A stretch of DNA of 19,454 nucleotides from an uncultured Nitrospina sp. (GCA_913044145.1 CAJWOD010000008.1:1-19454), one strand, 5' to 3'. Shown: positions 7,486 to 15,918, counted from the stretch's first letter. Numbers and translations: made by a program. Notes: a model not told the origin generated them from the letters alone.

Positions 7486-8466
7486 ATGATCGTAGTTACT
7501 GGTGGAGCGGGCTTCATAGGAAGTGCCCTGATCCATGGATTAAATAATAGAGGTGTAAAAGAGATTTGGATTGTTGATCAGGTGGATCACCCTGAAAAAC
7601 AGAAGAATTTGAACCCTCTTATTTTTGATAAATTGGTCGACAAAGATGTTTTTTTAAATGATGTTTTAGAAAAAAAACTTCCAAATTGTGATGCAATCTT
7701 TCATATGGGTGCTTGTTCTTCAACAACCGAAACTAACGAGTCGTTTTTGAATGAAAACAATTATGAATATACTCGACACTTGGCGAGTTTCTGTTTGGAA
7801 AAAGGGGTTCGATTTATTTATGCCTCCAGTGCGGCAACATATGGTGCGGGAGAAAATGGTTATTATGATAATGAATCTAAGCTCAAATTATTGCAACCCC
7901 TAAACTTGTATGGTCACAGCAAACACAAGTTCGACTTATGGGCTCAAGCTCAAGGAGCATTAAAGAAAATAGTGGGCTTGAAGTATTTCAATGTATACGG
8001 TCCTAATGAATACCATAAACAGGAAATGCAAAGTATGGTGCGAAAAGGATTTCTTCAAGTGCGGGATACAGGCAAATTGCGTTTGTTCAAATCCTACAAA
8101 CCAGAATATGCTGACGGTGACCAGGAAAGGGATTTTTTATACATCAAAGATGCTGTTTCCATGACCTTATATTTTTTAGATCGGCCTAACCTTGGAGGAA
8201 TTTTTAATGTGGGCTCAGGAAAAGCAAGAAACTGGAATGATTTAGCAAAGGCTATTTTTTCAGCTATGAATAAGAAAGAAAATATTGAGTATATTGATAT
8301 GCCTTCGGCCCTTATAAAACAGTATCAATATCATACTTGCTCCGAAACCCAAAAAATTCTTAATTCCGGTTACTCGGATCCGGTAATGTCTTTAGAAGAA
8401 GGTATTGCAGATTATATTAGGCAATACCTAATCCTCGGTAAGCATCTAGGCTCACGTTCCACATAA
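7486..8466 (+). CDS. hldD: ADP-L-glycero-D-manno-heptose 6-epimerase
   Basis: HldD converts ADP-D-glycero-beta-D-manno-heptose to the L-glycero form, the last step in making the LPS inner-core heptose donor. It is a cytosolic extended short-chain dehydrogenase using NADP. Visible motifs are TGGAGFIGS (5-13), SSAATYG (114-120) and YGHSK (142-146, catalytic Tyr and Lys of YxxxK). NVYGPNEYHK ends at Lys178, matching the second catalytic lysine known in the E. coli enzyme. GDQERDFLYIKDA is typical of the family. Length (326 aa) is normal. The last residues after the usual EGIADYIRQY end (ILGKHLGSRST) are encoded in a stretch rich in inverted repeats. The gene is separated from its pathway partners gmhA-hldE and points towards hldE, with 32 bp between the stop codons. 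Confidence 0.95.
   Translation: MIVVTGGAGFIGSALIHGLNNRGVKEIWIVDQVDHPEKQKNLNPLIFDKLVDKDVFLNDVLEKKLPNCDAIFHMGACSSTTETNESFLNENNYEYTRHLASFCLEKGVRFIYASSAATYGAGENGYYDNESKLKLLQPLNLYGHSKHKFDLWAQAQGALKKIVGLKYFNVYGPNEYHKQEMQSMVRKGFLQVRDTGKLRLFKSYKPEYADGDQERDFLYIKDAVSMTLYFLDRPNLGGIFNVGSGKARNWNDLAKAIFSAMNKKENIEYIDMPSALIKQYQYHTCSETQKILNSGYSDPVMSLEEGIADYIRQYLILGKHLGSRST
8400..8429. repeat. 9-bp perfect inverted repeat in the hldD 3' end
   Basis: AGGTATTGC (8400-8408) and GCAATACCT (8421-8429) are perfect reverse complements around a 12-nt loop. The structure lies inside the last coding part of hldD and precedes a second, larger inverted repeat at the convergent junction. Confidence 0.6.
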
Positions 8467-8498
8467 AACAGTTGGGGTTTTTATTAAACGTGATGCTT
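8440..8498. repeat. Interrupted inverted repeat at the hldD/hldE convergent junction
   Basis: AAGCAT (8440-8445) plus CACGTT (8453-8458) pair with AACGTG (8487-8492) plus ATGCTT (8493-8498). This gives 12 bp with a 7-nt bulge on one side and a 28-nt loop. It spans the hldD stop and ends one base before the hldE stop codon. It may act as a bidirectional end signal, although there is no clean GC stem with a U-run. Confidence 0.45.
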
Positions 8499-9986
8499 CT
8501 AATTTTCTTTACTATCTTCTGAAGGGCGATGGTTCTCAAGAATTTTTTCCAGTGTCATAGTTGTGGAGTGCCCCTTTAAAATAGGGATGAGTTTCACATG
8601 GGCCCCATAACCTTCAACTATCTCTCGGCCGACTACCTCATCTATTTTATAGTCGTCTCCTTTAACCAGAATATCTGGTTTTATTTCCCTAATTAGTTTT
8701 TCTGGTGTGGCTTCATTGAACAGGGTGATGTAATCAATAAACTTCAGCGCTGAAAGAATATTGGCGCGTTCCTTTTCGTTTTTAATGGGTCGCCCCTTTC
8801 CCTTTAAGTTTCTTACGGAATTATCTGTATTGAGTCCAACCACTAAAATATCGCCTAAGGATTTGGCTTTTTGCAAAAACTCGATATGGCCTCCATGAAT
8901 GATATCAAAACAGCCATTGGTAAAAACAACCTTTTTTTCGGTACTTTTTGCTAAACCAATGATCTTTTTCAATTCATCAACTTCCAAAATCGTGTGAGAA
9001 GTTCGAAGCATCTCCTCATAAAGAAATTCATTGATTTCGTCTAGAGTAACTACAGCAGTTCCTACTTTTCCTACGACGATACTAGCTGCCATATTGGAAA
9101 GCCATGCGGCCTCTTTAAAATTGAAACCTACAAATACCGCTAAGCTAAAAACACTAATTACCGTATCTCCCGCGCCTGTAACATCAAAAACTTCTTTTGC
9201 CTCTGTTTGAATGGAGACGGGTTTTACCTTATTTTGAAAAAGAGTCATACCATCTTTTCCCTGAGTGATGAGGATAGCTTCCGAGCGAGTGAGATTTAAA
9301 AGGTATTCCGCTGCACGATCAAGGTTTTCCTTGTTGGTTATTTTTATGGGAACAGATCGAATAACTTCTTTCAAATTTGGTGTGATAACAGTTGCATTTT
9401 TATAAAGTGAAAAGTCCGAACTTTTGGGGTCAACAATTACAGGTTTTTTAGCTTTTTTGGCCTTTTGCATGATTGCATGAATCACTTTTTTAGTAAGGAT
9501 TCCCTTTTGATAATCAGAACAAATAACACCATCCATGCTTGGAAGCATTTGGTTAATATATTGAATAAGTTTTTTTTCTGTCTCTGCTGTAATGGGTCGG
9601 TTATCTTCCTTATCGATTCTCATAACCTGTTGGTTATGCGCAATAATTCTCATTTTCGATGTGGTGGGACGATGCACAAACCGAAATATTCCTTCAGTTT
9701 GGATAGATCGGTTATGGATGGTTTGTAAAAGTTTGTCGCCTTTCTCATCTTGACCAATAGCACCACAAAGATGGATTTCGCAACCTAATGCCACCAAGTT
9801 GTTGGCAACGTTGGCAGCACCCCCCAAAGCCAGAGTTTCTGAACGAGTTTCAAGAATGGGAACAGGGGCTTCAGGAGATATTCGATTGATTCCACCCCAT
9901 AAATATTCATCCAGTATAAGATCGCCAACCACTAAAATTTTAGGTCGTTGTTTTTGCTCAAAGAAACTCTTGAATCGTTCTCTCAT
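8499..9986 (-). CDS. hldE: Bifunctional heptose 7-phosphate kinase / heptose 1-phosphate adenylyltransferase
   Basis: HldE carries two steps of ADP-heptose synthesis: phosphorylation of D-glycero-beta-D-manno-heptose 7-phosphate at C1, and, after a phosphatase step, transfer of AMP from ATP. The 495-aa protein is a full fusion. Residues 1-325 form a PfkB/ribokinase domain with GDLILDEYLWG (21-31), GGAANVANN (55-63) and the catalytic VTGAGDT (269-275, base Asp274). Residues 350-485 form a nucleotidyltransferase domain with TNGCFDIIHGGH (356-367), where HGGH is the HxGH nucleotide-binding motif, and a late STTMTLEKI (474-482). The ATG abuts the gmhA stop (TAAATG), so the two are probably cotranslated. 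It is the last of nine codirectional genes. The separate phosphatase GmhB is not in the window. Confidence 0.96.
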   Translation of the reverse strand: MRERFKSFFEQKQRPKILVVGDLILDEYLWGGINRISPEAPVPILETRSETLALGGAANVANNLVALGCEIHLCGAIGQDEKGDKLLQTIHNRSIQTEGIFRFVHRPTTSKMRIIAHNQQVMRIDKEDNRPITAETEKKLIQYINQMLPSMDGVICSDYQKGILTKKVIHAIMQKAKKAKKPVIVDPKSSDFSLYKNATVITPNLKEVIRSVPIKITNKENLDRAAEYLLNLTRSEAILITQGKDGMTLFQNKVKPVSIQTEAKEVFDVTGAGDTVISVFSLAVFVGFNFKEAAWLSNMAASIVVGKVGTAVVTLDEINEFLYEEMLRTSHTILEVDELKKIIGLAKSTEKKVVFTNGCFDIIHGGHIEFLQKAKSLGDILVVGLNTDNSVRNLKGKGRPIKNEKERANILSALKFIDYITLFNEATPEKLIREIKPDILVKGDDYKIDEVVGREIVEGYGAHVKLIPILKGHSTTMTLEKILENHRPSEDSKEN

Positions 9987-10547
9987 TTACAAGTCTTCTT
10001 CTATAATTTCACAGATAATATGACCGATAGTAATATGGACTTCCTGGATTCGAGCCGTATCGTTTGAAGGGATGATAATTGGAAGGTTTACAGCATCCTT
10101 TAATTTTCCACCATCGTTACCAAGAAGTCCAATAGTAAAAGCACCTATAGAATTGGCCTTATTGACAGCCCGTATAATATTTTCAGAATTCCCACTGGTG
10201 CTGATGCCTATAACCGCATCGTTTTTATTTGCAAGAGCTTCAACCTGCCTTTCGAATATAGTATCGAATCCATAATCATTGCCAAGGGCTGTTAAAGAAG
10301 AAGTGTCGACAGTCAAAGCTAGCGCAGGCATGGCTTTTCTTTCTTTTTTGAACCGACCAACCAGTTCAGCAGCAATATGCTGAGCATCTCCTGCGCTGCC
10401 ACCATTACCCATCAACATTAACTTGCCTCCTACCTCCAGGCGGCCTTGAATTTTCTGGGCGGCATCTAGAATTTCAGAAGAAAGAGTTTCAGCTACTGTT
10501 TTTTTTAAATCAGCGCTTATATTGAGTAGATTTTTTACGCGTTCCAT
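9987..10547 (-). CDS. gmhA: Sedoheptulose-7-phosphate isomerase
   Basis: GmhA isomerises sedoheptulose 7-phosphate to D-glycero-D-manno-heptose 7-phosphate, the first committed step to LPS heptose. The 186-aa protein is a single SIS domain with GNGGSAGDAQHIAAE (47-61) and STSGNSENI. His57 and Glu61, together with Gln168 and His176 near the end, match the spacing of the four zinc ligands described for Burkholderia GmhA. The product of the reaction is the substrate of HldE, encoded immediately downstream with no gap. An 87-bp spacer separates it from uxs upstream. No clear Shine-Dalgarno precedes its ATG. Confidence 0.95.
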   Translation of the reverse strand: MERVKNLLNISADLKKTVAETLSSEILDAAQKIQGRLEVGGKLMLMGNGGSAGDAQHIAAELVGRFKKERKAMPALALTVDTSSLTALGNDYGFDTIFERQVEALANKNDAVIGISTSGNSENIIRAVNKANSIGAFTIGLLGNDGGKLKDAVNLPIIIPSNDTARIQEVHITIGHIICEIIEEDL

Positions 10548-10634
10548 ATCTAATTTTTGTTCAAATAAATGGTTTTTTGTATTTAATAGCGGCCCTTTAT
10601 CTGTAAAACTGCAAAAATATTTTCCCGATGATAA

Positions 10635-11573
10635 TCAGGAATAGTTGAGCTGTTCTTTAAAATATTTAAGCGTGGACTCCAATCCTTCATCCAAGCTAAC
10701 TTTTGGTTCCCAGGCTAGTAAATTTTTTGCAAGAGTTATGTTTGGTTGGCGCGTTTTAGGATCATCCTCCGGCAAAGGAACTTTTACGATTTTACTCTTG
10801 CTTCCGGTTGCTTGCAAAATTTTATCGGCCAAATTTTGGATTGTCATTTCATTAGGGTTGCCAATGTTAACTGGCTTGTTTTGCTCGGATATCAGTAATC
10901 GACAAATGCCTTCTATAAGATCTGAAACAAAACAAAAGCTACGTGTTTGCAAACCATTACCGTATACCGTCAAGTCTTTGCCCGTCAACGCTTGCTTGAG
11001 AAAGTTAGGTATTGCACGACCATCCTTGATGCGCATTCTTGGCCCATAGGTATTGAATATACGAACAATTTTAGTATTGATGCCGTGCGTCCTGTGGTAC
11101 GCCATGGTAATAGCTTCTGCAAACCTTTTTGCTTCATCATAAACGCCTCGCGGGCCTATTGGATTAACATTTCCCCAATATTCTTCTGGTTGAGGATGAA
11201 CTAAAGGATCTCCATAAACTTCCGATGTAGAGGCCAGCAGAAACACAGCATTTTTTGCCTTTGCAAGGCCTAATGCGTTATGGGTTCCCAATGCCCCAAC
11301 TTTTAATGTTTGTATTGGTAACTCCAGATAGTCTATGGGGCTTGCGGGAGATGCGAAATGGAGAATGTAGTCCAGACTTCCATCCAATTTAATAAATTCG
11401 GATACATTATGATTGACGAAACGAAAGTTACTACTTTTGATGCCAGAAATATTTTGTTCCGATCCCGTGATCAAATTATCCATACAGATCACTTCGTGGC
11501 CTTTATTAAGTAAGTATTCGCATAAATGGGATCCTAAAAAGCCTGCCCCACCTGTAACCAAAGTTCTTGGCAT
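10635..11573 (-). CDS. UDP-glucuronate decarboxylase (UDP-xylose synthase)
   Basis: An extended SDR sugar-nucleotide enzyme (312 aa) best matched to UDP-xylose synthase, which oxidises and decarboxylates UDP-glucuronate to UDP-xylose using bound NAD. Seen in the sequence: TGGAGFLG (7-14), FASPASPIDYLELPIQTLK (73-91, characteristic of this subgroup), ASTSEVYGDP with Glu118, YWGNVNPIGPR (132-142), YDEAK (145-149, YxxxK), and NTYGPRM further on. The family also contains dTDP-glucose 4,6-dehydratases, but the ASPASPIDY and GNVNPIGPR signatures favour decarboxylase. It lies between fmt and gmhA, 32 bp after fmt, in a run of envelope sugar genes. A xylose-derived sugar in LPS or exopolysaccharide is therefore a reasonable inference. 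A good ribosome binding site precedes the ATG. Confidence 0.88.
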   Translation of the reverse strand: MPRTLVTGGAGFLGSHLCEYLLNKGHEVICMDNLITGSEQNISGIKSSNFRFVNHNVSEFIKLDGSLDYILHFASPASPIDYLELPIQTLKVGALGTHNALGLAKAKNAVFLLASTSEVYGDPLVHPQPEEYWGNVNPIGPRGVYDEAKRFAEAITMAYHRTHGINTKIVRIFNTYGPRMRIKDGRAIPNFLKQALTGKDLTVYGNGLQTRSFCFVSDLIEGICRLLISEQNKPVNIGNPNEMTIQNLADKILQATGSKSKIVKVPLPEDDPKTRQPNITLAKNLLAWEPKVSLDEGLESTLKYFKEQLNYS

Positions 11574-11578
11574 ATTGA

Positions 11579-11584
11579 CTCCTT
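11579..11584 (-). promoter_or_regulatory. Ribosome binding site of the UDP-xylose synthase gene
   Basis: AAGGAG on the minus strand, 5 nt before the ATG. It is one of the few strong Shine-Dalgarno sequences in the window and fixes the start of this gene. Most neighbours rely on stop/start overlaps or have weak sites. Confidence 0.7.
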
Positions 11585-11605
11585 GAATTTTCTAATAATA
11601 AAATT

Positions 11606-12535
11606 TTACCCCAATTTGTCGCCGGAGCTAATTTTATAACCTGAGAGAAAACTTTTTACTGGCATTGCCTTTTTCCCTTCGGGTTTAACCTCAGTAATTT
11701 TTAATCGTTTTTCCCCTGTGCCAACTTCAATACCGGAATCGGTGATACGTTCAACAAAGCCAGGGCGATCTGAAGGCTCACCTTTAATGACTTCGCTCTT
11801 TAAGATACAAAGTCTTTTTCCGTTAAACAAGGTGTGTGTTCCTGGCCATGGGGTTAGGCCTCGAATTTTATTTAAGATATTATTAGCAGGTATTTTCCAA
11901 TCGATCAGGCTTTCTTCCTTTTTTAATTTTGGAGCATAACTAGCTAAATCAGAATCCTGAGGTATAGGCAAAAGATTATTCTTTTCTAAAAGAGCAAGGG
12001 TCTCAAGAACTAATTTTCCACCCTGCTCGGCTAGTTTGTCATGTAAGGATTTTGCATCGTCATCTTTTTCTATTGAGGTTTCTCTAATGAGTAATATGTC
12101 TCCTGTATCCATTCCTTTGTCCATTATCATCGTAGTAACCCCCGAGTGGGTATCTCCATTAATGATGGCACGGTTAATAGGAGCAGCCCCCCGATATTTT
12201 GGTAAGACAGAAGAATGTAAATTGATGCAAAACTGTTTAGGAACTTTGAGTAGGGCTTCGTGGAGTATCTGTCCGAAAGCGACCACGATGATATAATCTG
12301 GGCGCTTTTCTAAAAGAGATTGAATAAAATTTTCAGCGTTGACATTTTCAGGTTGTAGCACAGGAATATTATTTTCAATGGCAAAATTTTTAATAGGAGA
12401 CGAGACCTTTATTTGGCCTCGGCCTTTGGGTCGATCGGGTTGGGTTACTACAGACATAATAGAATGGGAAGAGTTGTAGATTTCTCTTAATGTAGGAAGC
12501 GCGAACTCTGGGGTTCCCATAAACACTATGTTCAT
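11606..12535 (-). CDS. fmt: Methionyl-tRNA formyltransferase
   Basis: Fmt transfers the formyl group from 10-formyl-tetrahydrofolate to initiator Met-tRNA, which is needed for efficient bacterial translation initiation. The 309-aa length is normal. The N-terminal formyltransferase domain begins IVFMGTPEFALPTL (3-16). It has the catalytic INLHSSVLPKYRGAAP (104-119) with Asn105 and His107, and MDTGDIL (142-148) with Asp143. The His-to-Asp spacing of 36 equals that in the E. coli enzyme. The C-terminal OB-like tRNA-binding domain spans about residues 205-305 (GLTPWPGTHTLFNGKRL). The ATG overlaps the def stop by 4 bp, the common def-fmt pairing that couples adding the formyl group with removing it. 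Confidence 0.97.
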   Translation of the reverse strand: MNIVFMGTPEFALPTLREIYNSSHSIMSVVTQPDRPKGRGQIKVSSPIKNFAIENNIPVLQPENVNAENFIQSLLEKRPDYIIVVAFGQILHEALLKVPKQFCINLHSSVLPKYRGAAPINRAIINGDTHSGVTTMIMDKGMDTGDILLIRETSIEKDDDAKSLHDKLAEQGGKLVLETLALLEKNNLLPIPQDSDLASYAPKLKKEESLIDWKIPANNILNKIRGLTPWPGTHTLFNGKRLCILKSEVIKGEPSDRPGFVERITDSGIEVGTGEKRLKITEVKPEGKKAMPVKSFLSGYKISSGDKLG

Positions 12536-13044
12536 TCTTCCTGCTCTTTAAGTTTCTTTTTAAATTTTCTCTTTAAAATATCCCGCCTAACTTTTCCCAG
12601 GCTGTCCCAAAATAAAATACCGTTTAAATGATCCATTTCGTGCTGTAAGGCTCGGGCGAGAATGCCGCTGGCTTCATAGCGAATATCGTTGCCATTAAGG
12701 TCAATAGCTTTTATTTCAATTTGTGTTGCGCGATTCACTTCGGCAACCACATCAGGAATACTTAGGCAACCTTCTTTGCCAGATTCGCTACCCTCCATAG
12801 CGGTGATTTCTGGGTTAATGAGAGTGATCAAATTATCGGTATCTGTTTCGACTCCCATATTAACTACAAAAACTCTCCTAGGAACTCCAATCTGGTTTGC
12901 TGCCAAACCAATTCCAGGAGCAGCCAAGGTGGTATCAATCATATCGTTAGAAAGGGTGATTAACTCTCCATCAATATTTTTAACGATTTCACATTGTTTT
13001 CTTAAAACCGGATCGAAGCAATTTTTGATAGGTCTTAGTGCCAT
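12532..13044 (-). CDS. def: Peptide deformylase
   Basis: Def removes the formyl group from the N-terminal methionine of nascent proteins at the ribosome exit. All three diagnostic motifs of this small metalloprotease are present: GIGLAANQIG (44-53), EGCLSIPD (91-98, with the metal-binding Cys93) and QHEMDH (134-139, with His135, the catalytic Glu136 and His139). The length of 170 aa is typical. The C-terminus ends in a basic stretch (KRKFKKKLKEQEE), common in this family. It overlaps fmt and lies 47 bp downstream of argJ. No Shine-Dalgarno is visible before the ATG, so initiation may depend on the AT-rich leader. Confidence 0.97.
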   Translation of the reverse strand: MALRPIKNCFDPVLRKQCEIVKNIDGELITLSNDMIDTTLAAPGIGLAANQIGVPRRVFVVNMGVETDTDNLITLINPEITAMEGSESGKEGCLSIPDVVAEVNRATQIEIKAIDLNGNDIRYEASGILARALQHEMDHLNGILFWDSLGKVRRDILKRKFKKKLKEQEE

Positions 13045-13091
13045 TTTTATATTTGTTTATTTAAAGATGTATTTTGATAGATTCTATCAAG

Positions 13092-14303
13092 CTAGGTGGT
13101 ATATTCTGCATTTATTTTTACATAATTGTAGGATAGATCGCAGGTTAAAACTTCTTCCCATTCTTTGCCACATTTTAAATCAATGATGATGTTAATTTCA
13201 TATTTTTGCATTGCTTTTTCTAGTATTTTTTGAGGAAGATTAGTCGGGTTTCCATTTTTTAAAAGCAAATTTTTGTTTAATAAAATATCTACTTTATCAG
13301 GATTAAAGGGTGCACCGGCATTTCCTACCGCACAAAAAATACGTCCCCAGTTTGGATCTTCTCCAAATAATGCTGTTTTAACAAGAGATGAGGTAGCAAC
13401 AGAGTTGGCAATGAGGTATGCCTGTTTACGTGTTTTTCCTCCCTGAACCCGTACCGTAACGAACTTAGTTGCTCCTTCACCATCGAGAACAATTTTGGAG
13501 GCTAGGTTTTTGCTCAGTTTCATCAAAGCTTTTAAAAATTCTCGATAGGCAGGAGTATTTGGTTTTATGGCTGGGTTTTTTGCTTTTCCATTGGCAAGGA
13601 TTGCAACGCAGTCGTTGGTGCTATTATCCCCATCTACTGTGATTCGGTTAAAGGAGCGGTCCATTGCTTCTTTCAAGGCTATTTTCAGGGTTTTTGCGTC
13701 AATGACGGCATCGGTGAATAAAAACCCAAGCATGGTTGCCATATTAGGATGGATCATTCCCGAACCTTTGGTAATTCCTCCAATGGCAATGTTTTTTCTT
13801 TTAAAGGAATATCTAATGCAGTCTGATTTGGGCATCAGATCGGTGGTCATGATGGCCTCGGATGCATCGGCCCAATTTTTAGCTGTGTTTCCTAATTTTG
13901 CAATGAGGTTTGGAGTGACCTTTATAATTTTTTCTGAAGGTAGAGGTATACCAATAATCCCGGTGGAAGCAATGAAAACTTCTTTTTGTAGAATGCCAAG
14001 TTCGTCCGCCACTTTTTTGGTGATCGTATCGCAATCTTTTAACCCTTTTGGGCCGGTCACGGTATTTGCATTGCCACTATTAACGATAACAGCGCGGCAG
14101 CTACCTGACTTTGCGAGTGCTTGACGACTCCAGACGACAGCCGGAGAGACAACTCGGTTTTTGGTGAACACAGCTGCAGCCGTCGCGGGAACCTCGGATA
14201 CTATGAGTGCGAGATCTTTGATGTTTTTGTCCTTTATACCACAATGTAGCCCTGTTGCTTTAAAGCCCGGTACTGAAGGATTTCGGTTTTTTAATATCTT
14301 CAT
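13092..14303 (-). CDS. argJ: Bifunctional glutamate N-acetyltransferase / ornithine acetyltransferase
   Basis: ArgJ transfers the acetyl group from N-acetylornithine to glutamate, running the cyclic arginine pathway. Bifunctional forms can also use acetyl-CoA. The 403-aa precursor has KGSGMIHPNMATMLGF (179-194). In this family it cleaves itself between Ala189 and Thr190, leaving Thr190 as the nucleophile of the beta subunit. Also visible are GNANTVTG (77-84), VDGDNSTND and the terminal motif CDLSYNYVKINAEYTT. Whether it is mono- or bifunctional cannot be read from the sequence alone. It lies 6 bp downstream of argC, so the two are certainly cotranscribed. Other arg genes (argB, argD, argF) are not in the window. 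Confidence 0.95.
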   Translation of the reverse strand: MKILKNRNPSVPGFKATGLHCGIKDKNIKDLALIVSEVPATAAAVFTKNRVVSPAVVWSRQALAKSGSCRAVIVNSGNANTVTGPKGLKDCDTITKKVADELGILQKEVFIASTGIIGIPLPSEKIIKVTPNLIAKLGNTAKNWADASEAIMTTDLMPKSDCIRYSFKRKNIAIGGITKGSGMIHPNMATMLGFLFTDAVIDAKTLKIALKEAMDRSFNRITVDGDNSTNDCVAILANGKAKNPAIKPNTPAYREFLKALMKLSKNLASKIVLDGEGATKFVTVRVQGGKTRKQAYLIANSVATSSLVKTALFGEDPNWGRIFCAVGNAGAPFNPDKVDILLNKNLLLKNGNPTNLPQKILEKAMQKYEINIIIDLKCGKEWEEVLTCDLSYNYVKINAEYTT

Positions 14304-14309
14304 AATTTT

Positions 14310-15347
14310 TTATGGGGTAATTCCGGGTGATTGAAGACCCAATTTTTCTTCAAACCCTTGCATAATATTCATATTTTGAATGGCTTGACCAGAAGCACCT
14401 TTTACAAGGTTATCTAGAGCACTTGTAATGATCAGCCTGCCCACCCGCGTATCAACTTTTATTCCAATATCGCAGAAATTGGAATGGGAAACGTGATGAG
14501 TACTGGCAAACTTACCTTTGCTTAGAATTCGAATAAAGTATTCTTTGCTATAAAACTTTTGATAATGCTCTATAAGATCGTCCTCATGTAACTTCTTTTT
14601 TAAATTAATATAAACTGTGCTCAACATTCCTCGACTCATTGGAATTAAGTGAGGAGAAAAACTTATTTTAATAGGTTTTTCAGCTAGACCTGAAAGTTCC
14701 TGTTCCATTTCGGGGGTATGGCGATGACCCGCCAAACCATAAGGGGTCACACCTTCGTTTGCTTCAGAAAAGTGAGTTGTTGTAGATAGTTTTCGCCCTG
14801 CGCCTGAAACACCCGATTTACTGTCAGAAATAATGCTATTTAAATCTACCCAATCGGTTTTCATTAATGGTGCGAGAGCAAGAATAACACTGGTAGGGTA
14901 GCAGCCTGGGTTAGCGACAACCTGCGTACTTTTAATTTTTTCGCGGTGCAATTCAGGAAGACCATATACAGTCTGAGATAATAACTCAGGATGTGTGTGT
15001 GTCAGCGCGTACCATTTAGGGTAAGCATTAGGATCTTGTAATCGATAGTCCGCACTAAGATCTACTACCTTGCAATTTGACTTTATTATTTGCGGCAATT
15101 TGTCCATGCCGGTAGTGTGGGGCAAAGCAAGGAAGACAACATCACAGGTTTTGAAAATTCCACAATCGAAAGGTTGCAGCTCAATATCGATGATTCCATT
15201 TAATGACGGAAAAACATCGGAAATAGATTTCCCTTTATATGTTTCGGAAGTCAAAACGGATAATTCGGTTTCAGAGTGATTTGCCAGAAGGCGTATCAAT
15301 TCGATTCCGGTATATCCGCTGGCTCCAGCAATGCCAACTTTTATCAT
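14310..15347 (-). CDS. argC: N-acetyl-gamma-glutamyl-phosphate reductase
   Basis: ArgC reduces N-acetylglutamyl 5-phosphate to the semialdehyde with NADPH, the third step of arginine synthesis. The 345-aa protein begins VGIAGASGYTG (4-14), the Rossmann nucleotide-binding loop. It carries the active-site Cys149 in VVANPGCYPTS (143-153) and GLAGHRHTPEMEQ (204-216), which holds the catalytic His. The length is that of the type 1 (long) ArgC. A 146-bp spacer with paired hairpins separates it from rpsI, so it may have its own expression control within the ribosomal protein transcript. The start is supported by AGGAG 9 nt upstream (15357-15361). Confidence 0.96.
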   Translation of the reverse strand: MIKVGIAGASGYTGIELIRLLANHSETELSVLTSETYKGKSISDVFPSLNGIIDIELQPFDCGIFKTCDVVFLALPHTTGMDKLPQIIKSNCKVVDLSADYRLQDPNAYPKWYALTHTHPELLSQTVYGLPELHREKIKSTQVVANPGCYPTSVILALAPLMKTDWVDLNSIISDSKSGVSGAGRKLSTTTHFSEANEGVTPYGLAGHRHTPEMEQELSGLAEKPIKISFSPHLIPMSRGMLSTVYINLKKKLHEDDLIEHYQKFYSKEYFIRILSKGKFASTHHVSHSNFCDIGIKVDTRVGRLIITSALDNLVKGASGQAIQNMNIMQGFEEKLGLQSPGITP

Positions 15348-15356
15348 AATAAAAGA

Positions 15357-15361
15357 CTCCT
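15357..15361 (-). promoter_or_regulatory. Ribosome binding site of argC
   Basis: AGGAG on the minus strand lies 9 nt before the argC ATG, preceded by a long A-rich stretch. It supports independent initiation of argC rather than coupling to rpsI. Confidence 0.65.
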
Positions 15362-15419
15362 ATAAAGATAGGATTTTAGTTCAATAATAATTTTTTTTTA
15401 GAAAAAGAGGTGTTTTTTC

Positions 15420-15447
15420 CTGCAAGGTTTTGCAGCTTACCAAAGCT
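15420..15447. repeat. Two abutting hairpins in the rpsI-argC spacer
   Basis: On the plus strand CTGCAA/TTGCAG (15420-15425 and 15430-15435, loop GGTT) is followed by AGCTT/AAGCT (15434-15438 and 15443-15447, loop ACCA). The two stems share the bases at 15434-15435. On the transcribed minus strand neither stem is followed by a U-run, so this is not an ordinary intrinsic terminator. RNA processing or stability control between the ribosomal and arginine genes is possible. Confidence 0.45.
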
Positions 15448-15493
15448 CAAACACGTAATCGCATATGATACGCAGAAAAATTGCCAGTATTTT

Positions 15494-15883
15494 TTATCTC
15501 TTGGAGAACTGGTATTTTTTACGTGCGCCAGGCTGCCCGTATTTTTTTCTTTCTACAGATCTGGAATCTCGGGTGAGGAATCCTGCTTTCTTGAGAGGTG
15601 CGCGTAGACTTGAGTTGGTCAAAATAAGAGCTCGGGAGATACCCAGACGAAGAGCACCAGACTGGCCTGAAAGCCCGCCTCCTTTAACTGTAGCTTGAAT
15701 ATCAACTGATTTAAGAGTATCAGTTGCGATCAAAGGATGTTTGATAATGCACTCCAAGCTCTCGCGGCAAAAATATTCTTTAAGGGATTTATTATTAACA
15801 GTGATATTTCCCTTGCCCGCTTGAACCCATACTTTGGCTATGGATTCTTTTCGCTTTCCAGTTGCATAAAATCGTTCGATCAT
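15494..15883 (-). CDS. rpsI: 30S ribosomal protein S9
   Basis: S9 belongs to the small-subunit head; its basic C-terminal tail reaches the P-site tRNA. The 129-aa protein has the family's start (YATGKRKESIAKVWV, 6-20) and GGGLSGQSGALRLGISRAL in the middle. The classical tail ends KKYGQPGARKKYQFSKR, with the invariant SKR terminus. It follows rplM by 35 bp, the near-universal L13-S9 pair, and is expected to be made in step with it. A GGAGAG lies roughly 12 nt before the ATG. The downstream neighbour argC is separated by 146 bp. Confidence 0.98.
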   Translation of the reverse strand: MIERFYATGKRKESIAKVWVQAGKGNITVNNKSLKEYFCRESLECIIKHPLIATDTLKSVDIQATVKGGGLSGQSGALRLGISRALILTNSSLRAPLKKAGFLTRDSRSVERKKYGQPGARKKYQFSKR

Positions 15884-15918
15884 AATTGTTATTACTCTCC
15901 GTCTTTCCTTTAAGGCGT

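Noticed and set aside
13567..14124. Plus-strand ORF of 185 codons antisense to argJ
   Set aside because: It lies wholly opposite a firmly identified gene and shows no recognisable motif; it is a shadow of the argJ codon pattern. The same holds for the antisense frames over def, uxs, rplM and hldE.
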